A stretch of 64,000 nt of DNA from Haloferax sp. Atlit-12N (GTDB lineage: Archaea; Halobacteriota; Halobacteria; Halobacteriales; Haloferacaceae), in assembly GCF_003383095.1 (NCBI RefSeq), contig NZ_PSYW01000002.1:868001-932000 (forward strand), read 5' to 3'. The notes beneath the pieces are model-generated. The model did no database searches, was not told the origin of the DNA, and saw only the letters and a program-made list of their open reading frames with translations. A program made the position numbers and the translations under genes. Below, piece after piece: positions 34,213 to 42,190 of the stretch (positions within the stretch are counted from its first letter, which is position 1; every line of letters begins with the position of its first letter).

Positions 34213-34827
34213 ATGGCAATCAACAGACGCAACATCTTGATCGGACTCGGAGCACTCGTCGGCGGCGGTGGCGCACTCGTCGGAACGGGAGCGTTTACGA
34301 CCGTGAGTGCGGCGCGTGAAGTGAGTGTGAGCACGGCCGGCGACGGGAGCGCGTTCCTGTCCATTACTGGCGATGGCGAATATGTGACCGATGACAGCAG
34401 CGATGGAACGCTGACGATCGATCTCGGTTCGGTTGGTACAGACGCCTCAAGTAACGCTGGTAGTGGCTTCAACCAAGAAGCGATCACGACGCTTAGTGAT
34501 GTACTTACTATCGGAAACAACTCTGCAGAAGACGAGACAATCACAGTTGGTGTCTCTACGGCAGCTCCCGGCTCGTCGCCGTCAGCGAACAAGAACACGA
34601 CGATGCTCATTCAAGATAGCAGCCAGGATAGTCAGAACGTCGCTCTCGTCACGTTCACCGTGGACAGTCAATCAGTCGGTTCTGGATCCACCACGGGAGT
34701 CGATGTGACTGTTAACACGATGTCGTCAGATATGGAGGGCTTCACTAACAGTAGCGCTACATTCGACACCAATAGCAGCGACAACACTCCGCGTCTGACC
34801 ATCGTCGCGACCGAGTCTAGCAGCTAA
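34213..34827 (+). CDS. DUF1102 family secreted protein (first of three)
   Basis: 204 residues. The N-terminus M-A-I-N-R-R-N-I-L-I-G-L-G-A-L-V-G-G-G-G plus A-L-V-G-T-G-A-F-T-T-V-S-A matches the SipW-dependent-like signal of haloarchaeal DUF1102 proteins, with the cleavage region near T-V-S-A-A. The mature part is Ser/Thr/Asn-rich and all-beta, with phrases such as L-T-I-D-L-G-S-V and V-T-F-T-V-D-S, consistent with a camelysin/TasA-like jelly-roll. Probably exported and processed by the adjacent signal peptidase, and possibly a fibre subunit (inference). It is followed after 3 bp by the second gene and so is co-transcribed. Upstream in-frame starts exist but fall in the leader. Confidence 0.85.
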   Translation: MAINRRNILIGLGALVGGGGALVGTGAFTTVSAAREVSVSTAGDGSAFLSITGDGEYVTDDSSDGTLTIDLGSVGTDASSNAGSGFNQEAITTLSDVLTIGNNSAEDETITVGVSTAAPGSSPSANKNTTMLIQDSSQDSQNVALVTFTVDSQSVGSGSTTGVDVTVNTMSSDMEGFTNSSATFDTNSSDNTPRLTIVATESSS

Positions 34828-34830
34828 TCT

Positions 34831-35514
34831 ATGAAACGACGAAACATCATCGCGGCAATCGGGACGCTCGCCATCGGCAGCGGCACGGCAATCGGAACAG
34901 GCGCGTTCGACGCGACGAGTACGAGCGCCGACTCGTCGATGAGTATCATCACCGAACGGTCCGACGTGAACGTCGACGTGAACCCCGGGAGCGGGGCCGG
35001 GAGCGGGAATATTCGAGGGAGCCTGTACAGCGACACCGAAATCGAGAACCTCGACGTCGACGACCTCCCGCTGGCGGCCGTCTCTGATAACGGCCAAGGG
35101 ATGGTTCACGTCCAGATTATCGGCGTCGTCGGCACCGACGAGACGTTCTCGAACATCGTGGAGTTGACGAACAACGACGTTGACCAGAGCTACGAGATGG
35201 GATTCTACTACGACGGCGGCTTCACCGAGGAGGTCACGTCGGGTGACAAGCTGACCAAATCCGAGGCAACTGACGTGTTCGAGTTCACGCACGACTCGAC
35301 GGTCATCTCCAGTCTCGACGGGACGACCGGAAGCACCGTAGCGCTCGACGCGTCCGGCGGTACCAACGACACCGTACAGGTCGATATCGAGTTCAACGGG
35401 ACCAACACGCGCCTGAACGAGGAGTACGGCCTGAGTGCGGGCGGGTTTGGGACCGGTACTGCGACCCAGATGGAACTCATCGACCAAGTTACCGTGTTTG
35501 CGGACGAAGTCTAA
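34831..35514 (+). CDS. DUF1102-like secreted protein (second of three)
   Basis: 227 residues, starting M-K-R-R-N-I-I-A-A-I-G-T-L-A-I-G-S-G-T plus A-I-G-T-G-A-F, the same signal type as the first gene, and beginning 3 bp after it. The mature domain is acidic and all-beta, with I-V-E-L-T-N-N-D-V-D-Q-S-Y-E-M-G-F-Y-Y-D near the middle. That L-T-N-N phrase is the conserved donor/edge-strand region of the family. No membrane anchor at the C-terminus. Probably a structural subunit or minor component of the same assembly as its neighbours (inference). Confidence 0.83.
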   Translation: MKRRNIIAAIGTLAIGSGTAIGTGAFDATSTSADSSMSIITERSDVNVDVNPGSGAGSGNIRGSLYSDTEIENLDVDDLPLAAVSDNGQGMVHVQIIGVVGTDETFSNIVELTNNDVDQSYEMGFYYDGGFTEEVTSGDKLTKSEATDVFEFTHDSTVISSLDGTTGSTVALDASGGTNDTVQVDIEFNGTNTRLNEEYGLSAGGFGTGTATQMELIDQVTVFADEV

Positions 35515-35532
35515 CGACCTACGGAGGTTTCC

Positions 35533-36153
35533 ATGCCCACACGCCGCCAGACTCTCTTCGTTCTCAGCAATTTCTTCATCGTCGGCGGCGTCCTCGGCGT
35601 GAGCGCCACGACGACGACCCAGTCCACGTCGGGGGCGAGTTTTCGCATCGTCGCACCCGACTACCTCTCTCTCACGGCGGCGAACGACCCGCCGATTCAC
35701 GTCGAGACGAACTCGTCCGGCTACGTGACACGACTCACCCCCGGCGGCGACAAGAACGGCGTCAACAAGCGCGCCATCACGCGTTTCGAGGATATCGTCC
35801 GCCTCACCAACGTCAGCGAGGTCGACATCGACGGCATCTACTTCGAGTTCGACGTGACGAGCGACTCGCTTTCGGACTCGACACTCGAAGACGTGGAGGC
35901 GGCGCTGCAGGTCACGGCGGGCGACGAGGCGCTCGCCCCGGGAACGGACGGAGACGACCTCCTCGACGTGAGCCCGGCGGTATCGGGATCAGAGGGAGTC
36001 CTCGGACCGGGCGAGTCGGTCCCGTTCGGTATCCAACTCAACCTCATCCCGTGGACTGGACCGAGCACGCTGGAGGACCTCCCGGACCCCGAGACGTACA
36101 GCGCCACGCTACGGATTCACGTCGAGCGGGAGTCGTCGGACTCCGGTGACTAA
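35533..36153 (+). CDS. DUF1102-like secreted protein (third of three)
   Basis: 206 residues. The signal (M-P-T-R-R-Q-T-L-F-V-L-S-N-F-F-I-V-G-G-V-L-G-V) lacks the G-T-G-A-F part but is otherwise alike. The mature part is all-beta and contains D-I-V-R-L-T-N-V-S-E-V-D-I-D-G-I-Y-F-E-F, matching the L-T-N element of the second gene, and an F-G-I-Q-L-N-L-I-P-W strand. No C-terminal anchor, no cysteines. It starts 18 bp after the second gene and completes a three-gene operon. It may be a capping or accessory subunit (inference). Confidence 0.8.
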   Translation: MPTRRQTLFVLSNFFIVGGVLGVSATTTTQSTSGASFRIVAPDYLSLTAANDPPIHVETNSSGYVTRLTPGGDKNGVNKRAITRFEDIVRLTNVSEVDIDGIYFEFDVTSDSLSDSTLEDVEAALQVTAGDEALAPGTDGDDLLDVSPAVSGSEGVLGPGESVPFGIQLNLIPWTGPSTLEDLPDPETYSATLRIHVERESSDSGD

Positions 36154-36250
36154 CCGGGGTGATGCCGTTGGGACGCCGGCGAGGCGGTATCTGTGCGGCC
36201 GCTGACAGCAGAGGAACTATGTGCGGCGGCGCAGTATCGACGGTCGATAG

Positions 36251-36844
36251 ATGAGTCCCAGCGGTGCCGGTGGGTTGCTCGGCCGCGCGTCGGCCTCAGA
36301 GGCCGACGACGGCAGCGAGGGCGACGACGCGTTGACGCGCGACGAGATTTTCGACCTGATGAGCAACCACCGCCGGCGATACACCCTCCACTACTGCAAG
36401 CGGGCCGACGGCACGGTCCAACTCTCCGACCTCGCAGAGCAGGTCGCGGCGTGGGAACAGGACAAGGAGATTCCGGACCTGACCTCCGCCGAGCGAAAGA
36501 CCGTCTACACGTCGCTCCAGCAGACGCACCTGCCGCGGCTCGAACAGGCCGGCGTCCTCCGATACGACCGGGGCGAAGTCGAACTCACGGAGCGCATGGA
36601 GCGCCTCGATATCTACATGGACATCGTCCCCGAGAACTCGGTTCCGTGGGGGGTGTACTACCTCGGCCTCTCGGCGCTGTCGGGCCTCGTCGTGGGGGCC
36701 CTGTGGGCCGGCGTACTCCCGACGGGGACGGTCCCGCTTCTCGCCTACCCGACCGCCATCGTCGCGGCGTTCGGTCTCTCGGCGGCGTACCACACCGTGA
36801 CGAACCGCCGCTACCAGTTCGAGAACCTCGAACGACCGCCGTAG
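36251..36844 (+). CDS. DUF7344 HTH protein with two membrane helices
   Basis: 197 residues. An acidic N-terminus is followed by a winged helix (about 28-115) with the DUF7344 phrase I-F-D-L-M-S-N-H-R-R-R-Y-T-L-H-Y, V-Q-L-S-D-L-A-E-Q-V, and Y-T-S-L-Q-Q-T-H-L-P-R-L. Two membrane helices follow (about 133-157 and 160-182). DUF7344 proteins are presumed transcription regulators; here the helices would tether the DNA-binding domain to the membrane. Next to the DUF1102 operon and convergent with the DUF5305 gene, it is the likely local regulator (inference). Confidence 0.85.
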   Translation: MSPSGAGGLLGRASASEADDGSEGDDALTRDEIFDLMSNHRRRYTLHYCKRADGTVQLSDLAEQVAAWEQDKEIPDLTSAERKTVYTSLQQTHLPRLEQAGVLRYDRGEVELTERMERLDIYMDIVPENSVPWGVYYLGLSALSGLVVGALWAGVLPTGTVPLLAYPTAIVAAFGLSAAYHTVTNRRYQFENLERPP

Positions 36845-36870
36845 GGTTCGCTGTTTTTGCCCGGTCCGAC

Positions 36871-37893
36871 TCAGAGATTGAGCCACGCGTGCGTGTTCGT
36901 CTCGTCGAGCGAGTAGTAGTATATCTCGCTGCTGTCGATGACGGCGTACGTCTCGATTTCGGGGTCGAAGATGACGCGACGGTTCGTGTCGATGGCCACG
37001 TCGACGAGGTCTTCGAGGGTGAGAATCGAGATGTACGGCTTGTTCGCGTCTGTCGGGAACTCACCGCGGGAAATCCACTCCTCGTGGCGACTGTGCGAGA
37101 TTTTCGTTCGGAGTTCCTCGGGGTCGCTCCGGTACTCGGTGCGGATGACGAGACCCGCGAGTCCGAACAGCACCAGCGCGGCCGCGACGAGGCTGCCGTA
37201 CTCGACGGGGGTCGACGGTTGCGTCACGCTCCGCGCGACGGTCGTCGAGTGCCGCCGGTCGTCCGCCAGCGACCGTTCGAGGTAGTAGGCCCGCCCGGAG
37301 AACACGAGCGGCGTGCTCGCTTCGAGCGTCCCGCTGTACGAGCCCGTCTGGTACGTCACCGTGAGGTTGACGCTCGTCCTGAACTGTCCGACGCCACCGG
37401 TCTCGGTCCGCTTTTGCTGGAGGTCGCGGTCGAGCGTGGAGACGTTGACTACGGGCGCGTTGACGGCGGTCCCGTTGGTGACTGTCGTCCGGTCGTCGAC
37501 GAGGACAGTCTCGTTCTCGTAGAACGGCGAGCCGTCTCGGACGCCGACGGTGCGAAGGACCAATCGCTGGGTGACGTTGACCGATTGATTCGCTGGAACG
37601 TCGGTGTGGACGCGGAACGACACGTCGGGCGAGATTGTCATGAAGTAGACAGAGCGGTTCTCCAGCGTCGACCCGCGCTCGTAGAGCGTCGTGTTCTGGG
37701 TGACGACCGCTCGCGTGTCGACGCCGGTCTCGACCGACTGCACGTTCGTCTCTTCGGTCACCGTCTGGGTCGTCGGCGTGAGAAAGACGTAGCCGGCGGC
37801 GACCAGACACGCGACGCCCGCGATAGCGAGCACGGCGACCAGCACCCGAGCCTGCTGCGTGACGAAGAGTTCGAGGCGGTCGTCAAATCCCAT
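36871..37893 (-). CDS. DUF5305 membrane protein
   Basis: 340 residues. An N-terminal membrane helix (about 17-40) and a second helix near 225-245 enclose a large extracellular beta domain (about 50-220) rich in N-x-S/T sequons (N-V-S, N-V-T, N-L-T). A cytoplasmic C-terminal part (about 250-340) contains I-L-T-L-E-D-L-V-D-V-A-I-D-T-N-R-R-V-I. This is the DUF5305 layout, a family often found beside signal peptidase and DUF1102 genes in haloarchaea. Possible role as an assembly platform or sensor for the exported proteins (inference). Confidence 0.86.
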   Translation of the reverse strand: MGFDDRLELFVTQQARVLVAVLAIAGVACLVAAGYVFLTPTTQTVTEETNVQSVETGVDTRAVVTQNTTLYERGSTLENRSVYFMTISPDVSFRVHTDVPANQSVNVTQRLVLRTVGVRDGSPFYENETVLVDDRTTVTNGTAVNAPVVNVSTLDRDLQQKRTETGGVGQFRTSVNLTVTYQTGSYSGTLEASTPLVFSGRAYYLERSLADDRRHSTTVARSVTQPSTPVEYGSLVAAALVLFGLAGLVIRTEYRSDPEELRTKISHSRHEEWISRGEFPTDANKPYISILTLEDLVDVAIDTNRRVIFDPEIETYAVIDSSEIYYYSLDETNTHAWLNL

Positions 37894-38003
37894 TGTCGAG
37901 AGGGGGACGCGACACTCGCGGGACGTACATACGGGCAGGTAGTTCGAGACGCAAGAAAACTTTTGTCCTAGCGACCGATAGGTTCTGCGAGGCAGTACAG
38001 TAC

Positions 38004-39155
38004 ATGGTCTCCGACCCCGTCGACAACGACCCAGCGGACGAGACTCCGTCGTCGTTCGAAGCCTGGCTGGACCAGCGAATGAGCGAGACCGGTAAATCGC
38101 GCGACCAGTTGTGCCAGGAGTTGCTCGCGTCGCACTGGCAACTCAACGAAATCACGGAACTGCTGGGTCGCGACAGCCCCGCCCCGGACGAGAGGTCCAG
38201 CGAGGCGAAGCACGCAACGCGCTCACCGTCCAGAGATGATACGGAACCGAACAAGCCCGTGAGCGACGACGAACTAGCCGAGGTCCTCGAACTCATCGAG
38301 GGGCTCGAATCGGAGGTCGAGACGGAAGCACAGCGGCGCGCGCGCCTCGAACAGTCGGTTCAGGCGCTCACGACGCGACTGGACGAGGTCGATGCCGAAC
38401 TCGACGAGGTCGAAGCCGCGCTCGACGGGGTCGAGGACCTGCCGGACGAACTCGACGAGGTCGAATCGACGCTCCGCGAGCGACACCGGACGCTCGACGC
38501 GCGGTTCGACGACGAGTTTGAGAACCTCCAGACGATTCTCGAGCACCTCGTCGATACCGACGGCCGCATCGAGACGAAACTCACGGAGCTCGAGACGCAG
38601 TACGGGGCCGAGATACGCGAGATACGGGCCGAACGCGAGCAGCTTCGCCGGGTGAAACAGGCCGCAAAGGAAGTCGATACCCACGAGGGTGACTGCGAAC
38701 ACTGCGGAGAGACCATCGACCTCGCGCTGCTCACCAGCCCGGAGTGTCCGAACTGTCAGCGCCCGCTGCACGGCGTCGAAAAAGAGACCAGATGGCTCGT
38801 GCTCACCGACTACACCGTGACGGTCGCGAGTAGCGACGGTGGCACGCGGCGCGCACCGAGTGCGAATGCACGACCCGACGGCGCGAGCGACCGCGACGCC
38901 CCACGGGGCCCCGCTGGCTCCGGCGACCAAACGCCCGAATCGAAGCGTGACGCGTCGGGAACGTCCGACCGCTCGGTGAGCCAGAGTCGGGCGGCGGTCA
39001 ACGAGATAATCGACTCGTTCGAGTCGGTCTCGACCGGCGACGACGGGACCGACGAGACCGACGAGACGGCGGACGCCACAGATGCTATCGACCCGGACGC
39101 GGCGATGGACGCCGACGAGAACACGTTCGAGTGGAACGAAGACGACGTCCGGTGA
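38004..39155 (+). CDS. Coiled-coil protein with zinc ribbon
   Basis: 383 residues from the ATG at 38004; the open frame before it has an atypical, basic composition. After an acidic N-terminus, a coiled coil of about 130 residues (about 90-220, heptads such as L-E-Q-S-V-Q-A-L-T-T-R-L-D-E-V-D) leads to a zinc ribbon with C-E-H-C and C-P-N-C (about 231-254). A low-complexity acidic tail ends the protein. No membrane segment. The family is unknown to me; the layout suggests a scaffold that binds nucleic acid or protein. Convergent with the DUF7504-type gene. Confidence 0.8.
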   Translation: MVSDPVDNDPADETPSSFEAWLDQRMSETGKSRDQLCQELLASHWQLNEITELLGRDSPAPDERSSEAKHATRSPSRDDTEPNKPVSDDELAEVLELIEGLESEVETEAQRRARLEQSVQALTTRLDEVDAELDEVEAALDGVEDLPDELDEVESTLRERHRTLDARFDDEFENLQTILEHLVDTDGRIETKLTELETQYGAEIREIRAEREQLRRVKQAAKEVDTHEGDCEHCGETIDLALLTSPECPNCQRPLHGVEKETRWLVLTDYTVTVASSDGGTRRAPSANARPDGASDRDAPRGPAGSGDQTPESKRDASGTSDRSVSQSRAAVNEIIDSFESVSTGDDGTDETDETADATDAIDPDAAMDADENTFEWNEDDVR

Positions 39156-39170
39156 GGCGCGACGCCCGTC

Positions 39171-40073
39171 TCAGCCGAGCGATAGCGACCCGTCGGCCTC
39201 GAACTCTATCGCTGCGTCAAACAGGGATTTGAAGGTTCGGAGCGTCTGGTCGTCGTGTCGCGCCGGGTCGACGTGGTAATGGGCGCGTGCGCCCGCCGAA
39301 GAGATGCGATTCGTGAGGATGTGGAGGAACCGGAAGACGCGCTGGTTGTTGTTCACCGCGGCGATGAGGTCCGAAAGCGAGTGCACACAGAGCGTCGATT
39401 GAACCGACGACTCGCCCCACTCGTTCAGCGACTTCGTGATGAGGAGTCCGATGCGACGGAGGTCCGTCGCCTTCGTGACGGTTCTGATAGTTATCGGCAG
39501 GTCGGCGGCGTCGATTCTCCCGGAGGCGTCGTACGACTGGACGCTGATGAGCGTCTGGTTTTCGACGCTCCCGACGCGGTAGTTGTTGAGGATGTTGAGC
39601 TGCTCTTCGGGCGTCGTCTCGACGGACACGAGAAGCTGATTTGCGGCCCCCGAGTCGCCAGTCATGAGCTGCGTACAGAGGCTGTACTCCGCTGCGGTCT
39701 CCGCCGGGCCGACGATGAGGATGTTAGACTGCTCGGAAACGAGGTCGAACACTGCCTCCGCCTTCTCGTCGAAGTTGGCCTCGTCGAAGGGGGCGTCCGG
39801 GATGTCGTCGATGAGGTCCCACTCGGACGCCTCGTCGTCCGGTAGCGACGCAGGCGAGCCCTGTTTCCGCCGAATTGACTCCGCGAGTTCGGAGAGCTTC
39901 GAGGGCGTCCGGTCGGTCGTCGGTCCGTCTTCTCCCGCCGGCGAGGCGCTGTCGCCCGATTTATCCGAGGTCGGCGTCCCGTCTTCCACGCGGTCCGCAA
40001 GGTCAGATAACGACGGCGAGTTCTGTATCTCGGTGTCGGAGTCTCCCGACTCCGCATCGTTACGGTCTGCCAT
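39171..40073 (-). CDS. DUF7504-type RecA-fold protein
   Basis: 300 residues from the ATG at 40073. The first 110 residues are acidic and disordered, with a repeated S-L-S-D-L-A-D-R or K-L-S-E-L-A-E-S motif. The rest is a RecA/KaiC-like core: N-I-L-I-V-G-P-A-E-T-A-A-E-Y at the Walker A position but without the G-K-T/S, then Q-L-L-V-S-V-E-T-T-P and L-C-V-H-S-L-S-D-L-I, ending A-H-Y-H-V-D-P-A-R-H-D-D-Q-T-L. This agrees with DUF7504 proteins, thought to be inactive KaiC relatives in signalling. Cytoplasmic. The upstream extension of the frame is AT-rich and not used. Confidence 0.8.
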   Translation of the reverse strand: MADRNDAESGDSDTEIQNSPSLSDLADRVEDGTPTSDKSGDSASPAGEDGPTTDRTPSKLSELAESIRRKQGSPASLPDDEASEWDLIDDIPDAPFDEANFDEKAEAVFDLVSEQSNILIVGPAETAAEYSLCTQLMTGDSGAANQLLVSVETTPEEQLNILNNYRVGSVENQTLISVQSYDASGRIDAADLPITIRTVTKATDLRRIGLLITKSLNEWGESSVQSTLCVHSLSDLIAAVNNNQRVFRFLHILTNRISSAGARAHYHVDPARHDDQTLRTFKSLFDAAIEFEADGSLSLG

Positions 40074-40670
40074 ATTGGCCGATGGGTGTGAACATGGGTT
40101 GCGAGGGAGTTCGTGAAGCGGTGGCGACTGAGCGGGAACGAGAGCGAGAACGTGTCTCGTTCCCAACGTATTGCACTGTTTTGAACTCGCGGGACGTTCA
40201 CTTAATCTCTGGGGCTTTCCGGGCGAAAGACAGGATGGCCTTGTGCCCCCGTTCCGCGAGAACAGATGAGCTAACAGATTTCGTATTAGAAGACGAATTG
40301 ATATCTGAAATTTAATTTCGTCTGCTCGAATTCTGGTAGAGACGGAAGCAATAGAATTGTTTATTATATACAATATCATTTGCATCTTGGAATCGCGTTC
40401 GCAGAACTCATGCACAAGAGCGCAGAATACGATATTATCTAAATGAGTACAAATGTGTTATTTTCTTTCCAATAAAATCAATTGGGAACCTAATTAGACA
40501 GATTCTGACTTATTCAAAGAGTTCATCAAGTCGTGGATTCTGTTCTGAGCGCGACTGTGGGGTCGCACAACTACAGAGTAGAAATTCGTATATTCAGCAT
40601 TTCTGATGATGGGTGAAATGCTATTCGGACCGAAGGTCGACCAGTCTAGTCAGAAAGTTTAGTGTGTTGG
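40074..40670. other. AT-rich gene-free island
   Basis: About 600 bp, of which 40280-40640 is markedly AT-rich against the GC-rich background (for example TTTATTATATACAATATC near 40359-40376). No frame of protein-like composition, no repeat flanks and no origin-type repeat were found. It may be a decayed insertion or a spacer between transcription units. Confidence 0.6.
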
Positions 40671-41060
40671 TTACTTGCCGAATCTGATGCCGTCTTCGAC
40701 CAGTCGGAGGTTTCGTTCTCGGTCGATATGCGGCTTCAGCCAGTCGTACTCCTCGATTTGGAGGATGAGGTCCGCTTGGAGGTTCCGCCACGCGATAGCG
40801 TAGATGGGCGATTGCCCCCACGCGCGGAGTTCGGGGATGAACTCGTCGTAGCGCTCGTAGTGGCCTTCGAGGCGTTCGAGCGCGTCGACCACGTAGCCGG
40901 CGGCCTCCGATTCCGTCTCCGCGCCGTCGATGGCCCGGTTCAGTCGGGTTTCGAGCCCCTCAACGGCGCGTTGCATGTCCTGTGCCGCCGTGCCGTCGGC
41001 CTCCGGAAGCGAGTCGATGATGGGCTTCGGAACGCCGAGCGAGAGTGGTTCGATATCCAT
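40671..41060 (-). CDS. Helical protein of unknown function
   Basis: 129 residues from the ATG at 41060. It is mostly helical: M-D-I-E-P-L-S-L-G-V-P-K-P-I-I-D-S-L-P-E, then amphipathic helices with R-A-V-E-G-L-E-T-R-L-N-R-A-I and V-V-D-A-L-E-R-L-E-G-H-Y-E-R-Y. A Trp-rich middle (R-A-W-G-Q-S-P-I-Y-A-I-A-W-R-N-L-Q) and a D-W-L-K-P-H end follow. No membrane segment or metal motif. Codon use matches the neighbours. Family not recognised. Confidence 0.7.
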   Translation of the reverse strand: MDIEPLSLGVPKPIIDSLPEADGTAAQDMQRAVEGLETRLNRAIDGAETESEAAGYVVDALERLEGHYERYDEFIPELRAWGQSPIYAIAWRNLQADLILQIEEYDWLKPHIDRERNLRLVEDGIRFGK

Positions 41061-41244
41061 GCCTCGAACTGGGCGGCAAGGCGGCAAAAAGGCGGCGACG
41101 GTCGCAGCATGGTGCGGACGTACTCCCATACCACGACGTCGCCGAGATGGCGGGGTCGAACAGCGTGGCCACTCGTCACCGAGAACAGCGCGCCGGGGTG
41201 CCTCCGAAGGCCGTCCCGACCTCCGGTTGCGGCGCGTTGCTCTG

Positions 41245-41553
41245 TTACGCGTTCGTCTCGTCGGTCCGTGCCCTGAGTTCGGATTCGACGAGGGCGTCGA
41301 AGTCGACGCCGTCTGTCCGGTACTGGTCGCGGTGTTCGATGACGACCAGCCCCTTGTCCGTGATTTCGTACAGCCCGGAGTTCGGCGCGGGCCCGACTCG
41401 CGCCACCAGCCCGTAGTCCGCTAAAATCGGCAGTCGTGTGTTGATGTACGAACGGTTCTTATCAAGGATATACGAGAGATTTACGGCGGTGTTCCGCCTC
41501 CTGTCCGAGAGTCCCTCGAGGATATCGAAGTCAGTTGGGACGGCCAACTTCAT
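41245..41553 (-). CDS. Winged-helix protein, PhiH1-repressor-like
   Basis: 102 residues. The winged helix is clear: D-I-L-E-G-L-S-D-R-R-R-N-T-A-V-N-L-S-Y-I-L-D, R-S-Y-I-N-T-R-L-P-I-L-A-D-Y-G-L-V, and the wing R-V-G-P-A-P-N-S-G-L-Y-E-I-T-D-K-G. This matches the PadR/phiH1-repressor-like group common in haloarchaea. No ligand or metal motif. The ATG at 41553 is taken because upstream codons are atypical. It stands alone; targets unknown. Confidence 0.82.
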   Translation of the reverse strand: MKLAVPTDFDILEGLSDRRRNTAVNLSYILDKNRSYINTRLPILADYGLVARVGPAPNSGLYEITDKGLVVIEHRDQYRTDGVDFDALVESELRARTDETNA

Positions 41554-41701
41554 ACATGGTTGTTCGTAGCCGCTGTTAAATAAACAGCTTATGCGAAATT
41601 CAAGGCTAAAGCCCCGCGCTTCAGGACGGAGAGGATGTCGACAGGAGGGCGTGCGATCGGGTTCGCGTGGCGAGGGTCGACAGGGGCGGCAATTTCGGGA
41701 C

Positions 41702-41971
41702 TTACCGATGGTCGAGCGCGTCGCGTGCGAGGCGCAAGTCCTCGATAATTCGCGTGTGGCGGTCGATTGCATCGTCGATATGTCGCGCCGTCGCCGCCGT
41801 GTCGGCCCCGCCATCACCGTGGTACTGCGCCTGTAGCAAGTGCGATTCCAAGGCCCGTGACGTGGAGTCACTCGCCGCCAACAGCGCCTGGGTAATCGTC
41901 CAGTCTATCGTCCCATCGTCGGGGAGTTCGTCGAACTCCAAGCGCTCCCCCTCGTGTCGTTCTGCCATCAT
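41702..41971 (-). CDS. Small helical protein of unknown function
   Basis: 89 residues (two ATGs in tandem, 41971 and 41968, may be used). The core is two helices: W-T-I-T-Q-A-L-L-A-A-S-D-S-T-S-R-A-L-E-S-H-L and R-H-I-D-D-A-I-D-R-H-T-R-I-I-E-D-L-R. A TATA-like element (ATAACTTTAAG, about 41993-42003) lies 25-30 bp upstream. A GGCCCA-CGT-TGGGCC inverted repeat (41972-41986) directly precedes the start and could be an autoregulatory site. No family recognised. Confidence 0.65.
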   Translation of the reverse strand: MMAERHEGERLEFDELPDDGTIDWTITQALLAASDSTSRALESHLLQAQYHGDGGADTAATARHIDDAIDRHTRIIEDLRLARDALDHR

Positions 41972-42190
41972 GGCCCACGTTGGGCCGGGATACTACTTAA
42001 AGTTATAGCGACGTGATAATTCCGACGAGACCCGTCGCATAGAAAACCGGGTATACGCCCCATTTAGCGGCGTTCAAAAGCTGATTAATTCCTCGATGAA
42101 AAAATATCAGATTGAGAGATGGTTAGGGGATTTCGAGAGGTGTCAGGCGATTTGGGTCGGACCGGTGACGGTTCTCGGATCGGGTTCGAG

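Noticed and set aside
33913-34827. Longer DUF1102 protein starting at 33913
   Set aside because: The extra N-terminus covers the structured leader and would bury the export signal inside the protein.
39171-40415. Longer DUF7504-type protein starting at 40415
   Set aside because: The added part is AT-rich with atypical residues; the ATG at 40073 fits the acidic haloarchaeal composition.
40281-40640. Replication origin in the AT-rich island
   Set aside because: No origin-recognition-box-like repeats and no adjacent orc1/cdc6 gene.
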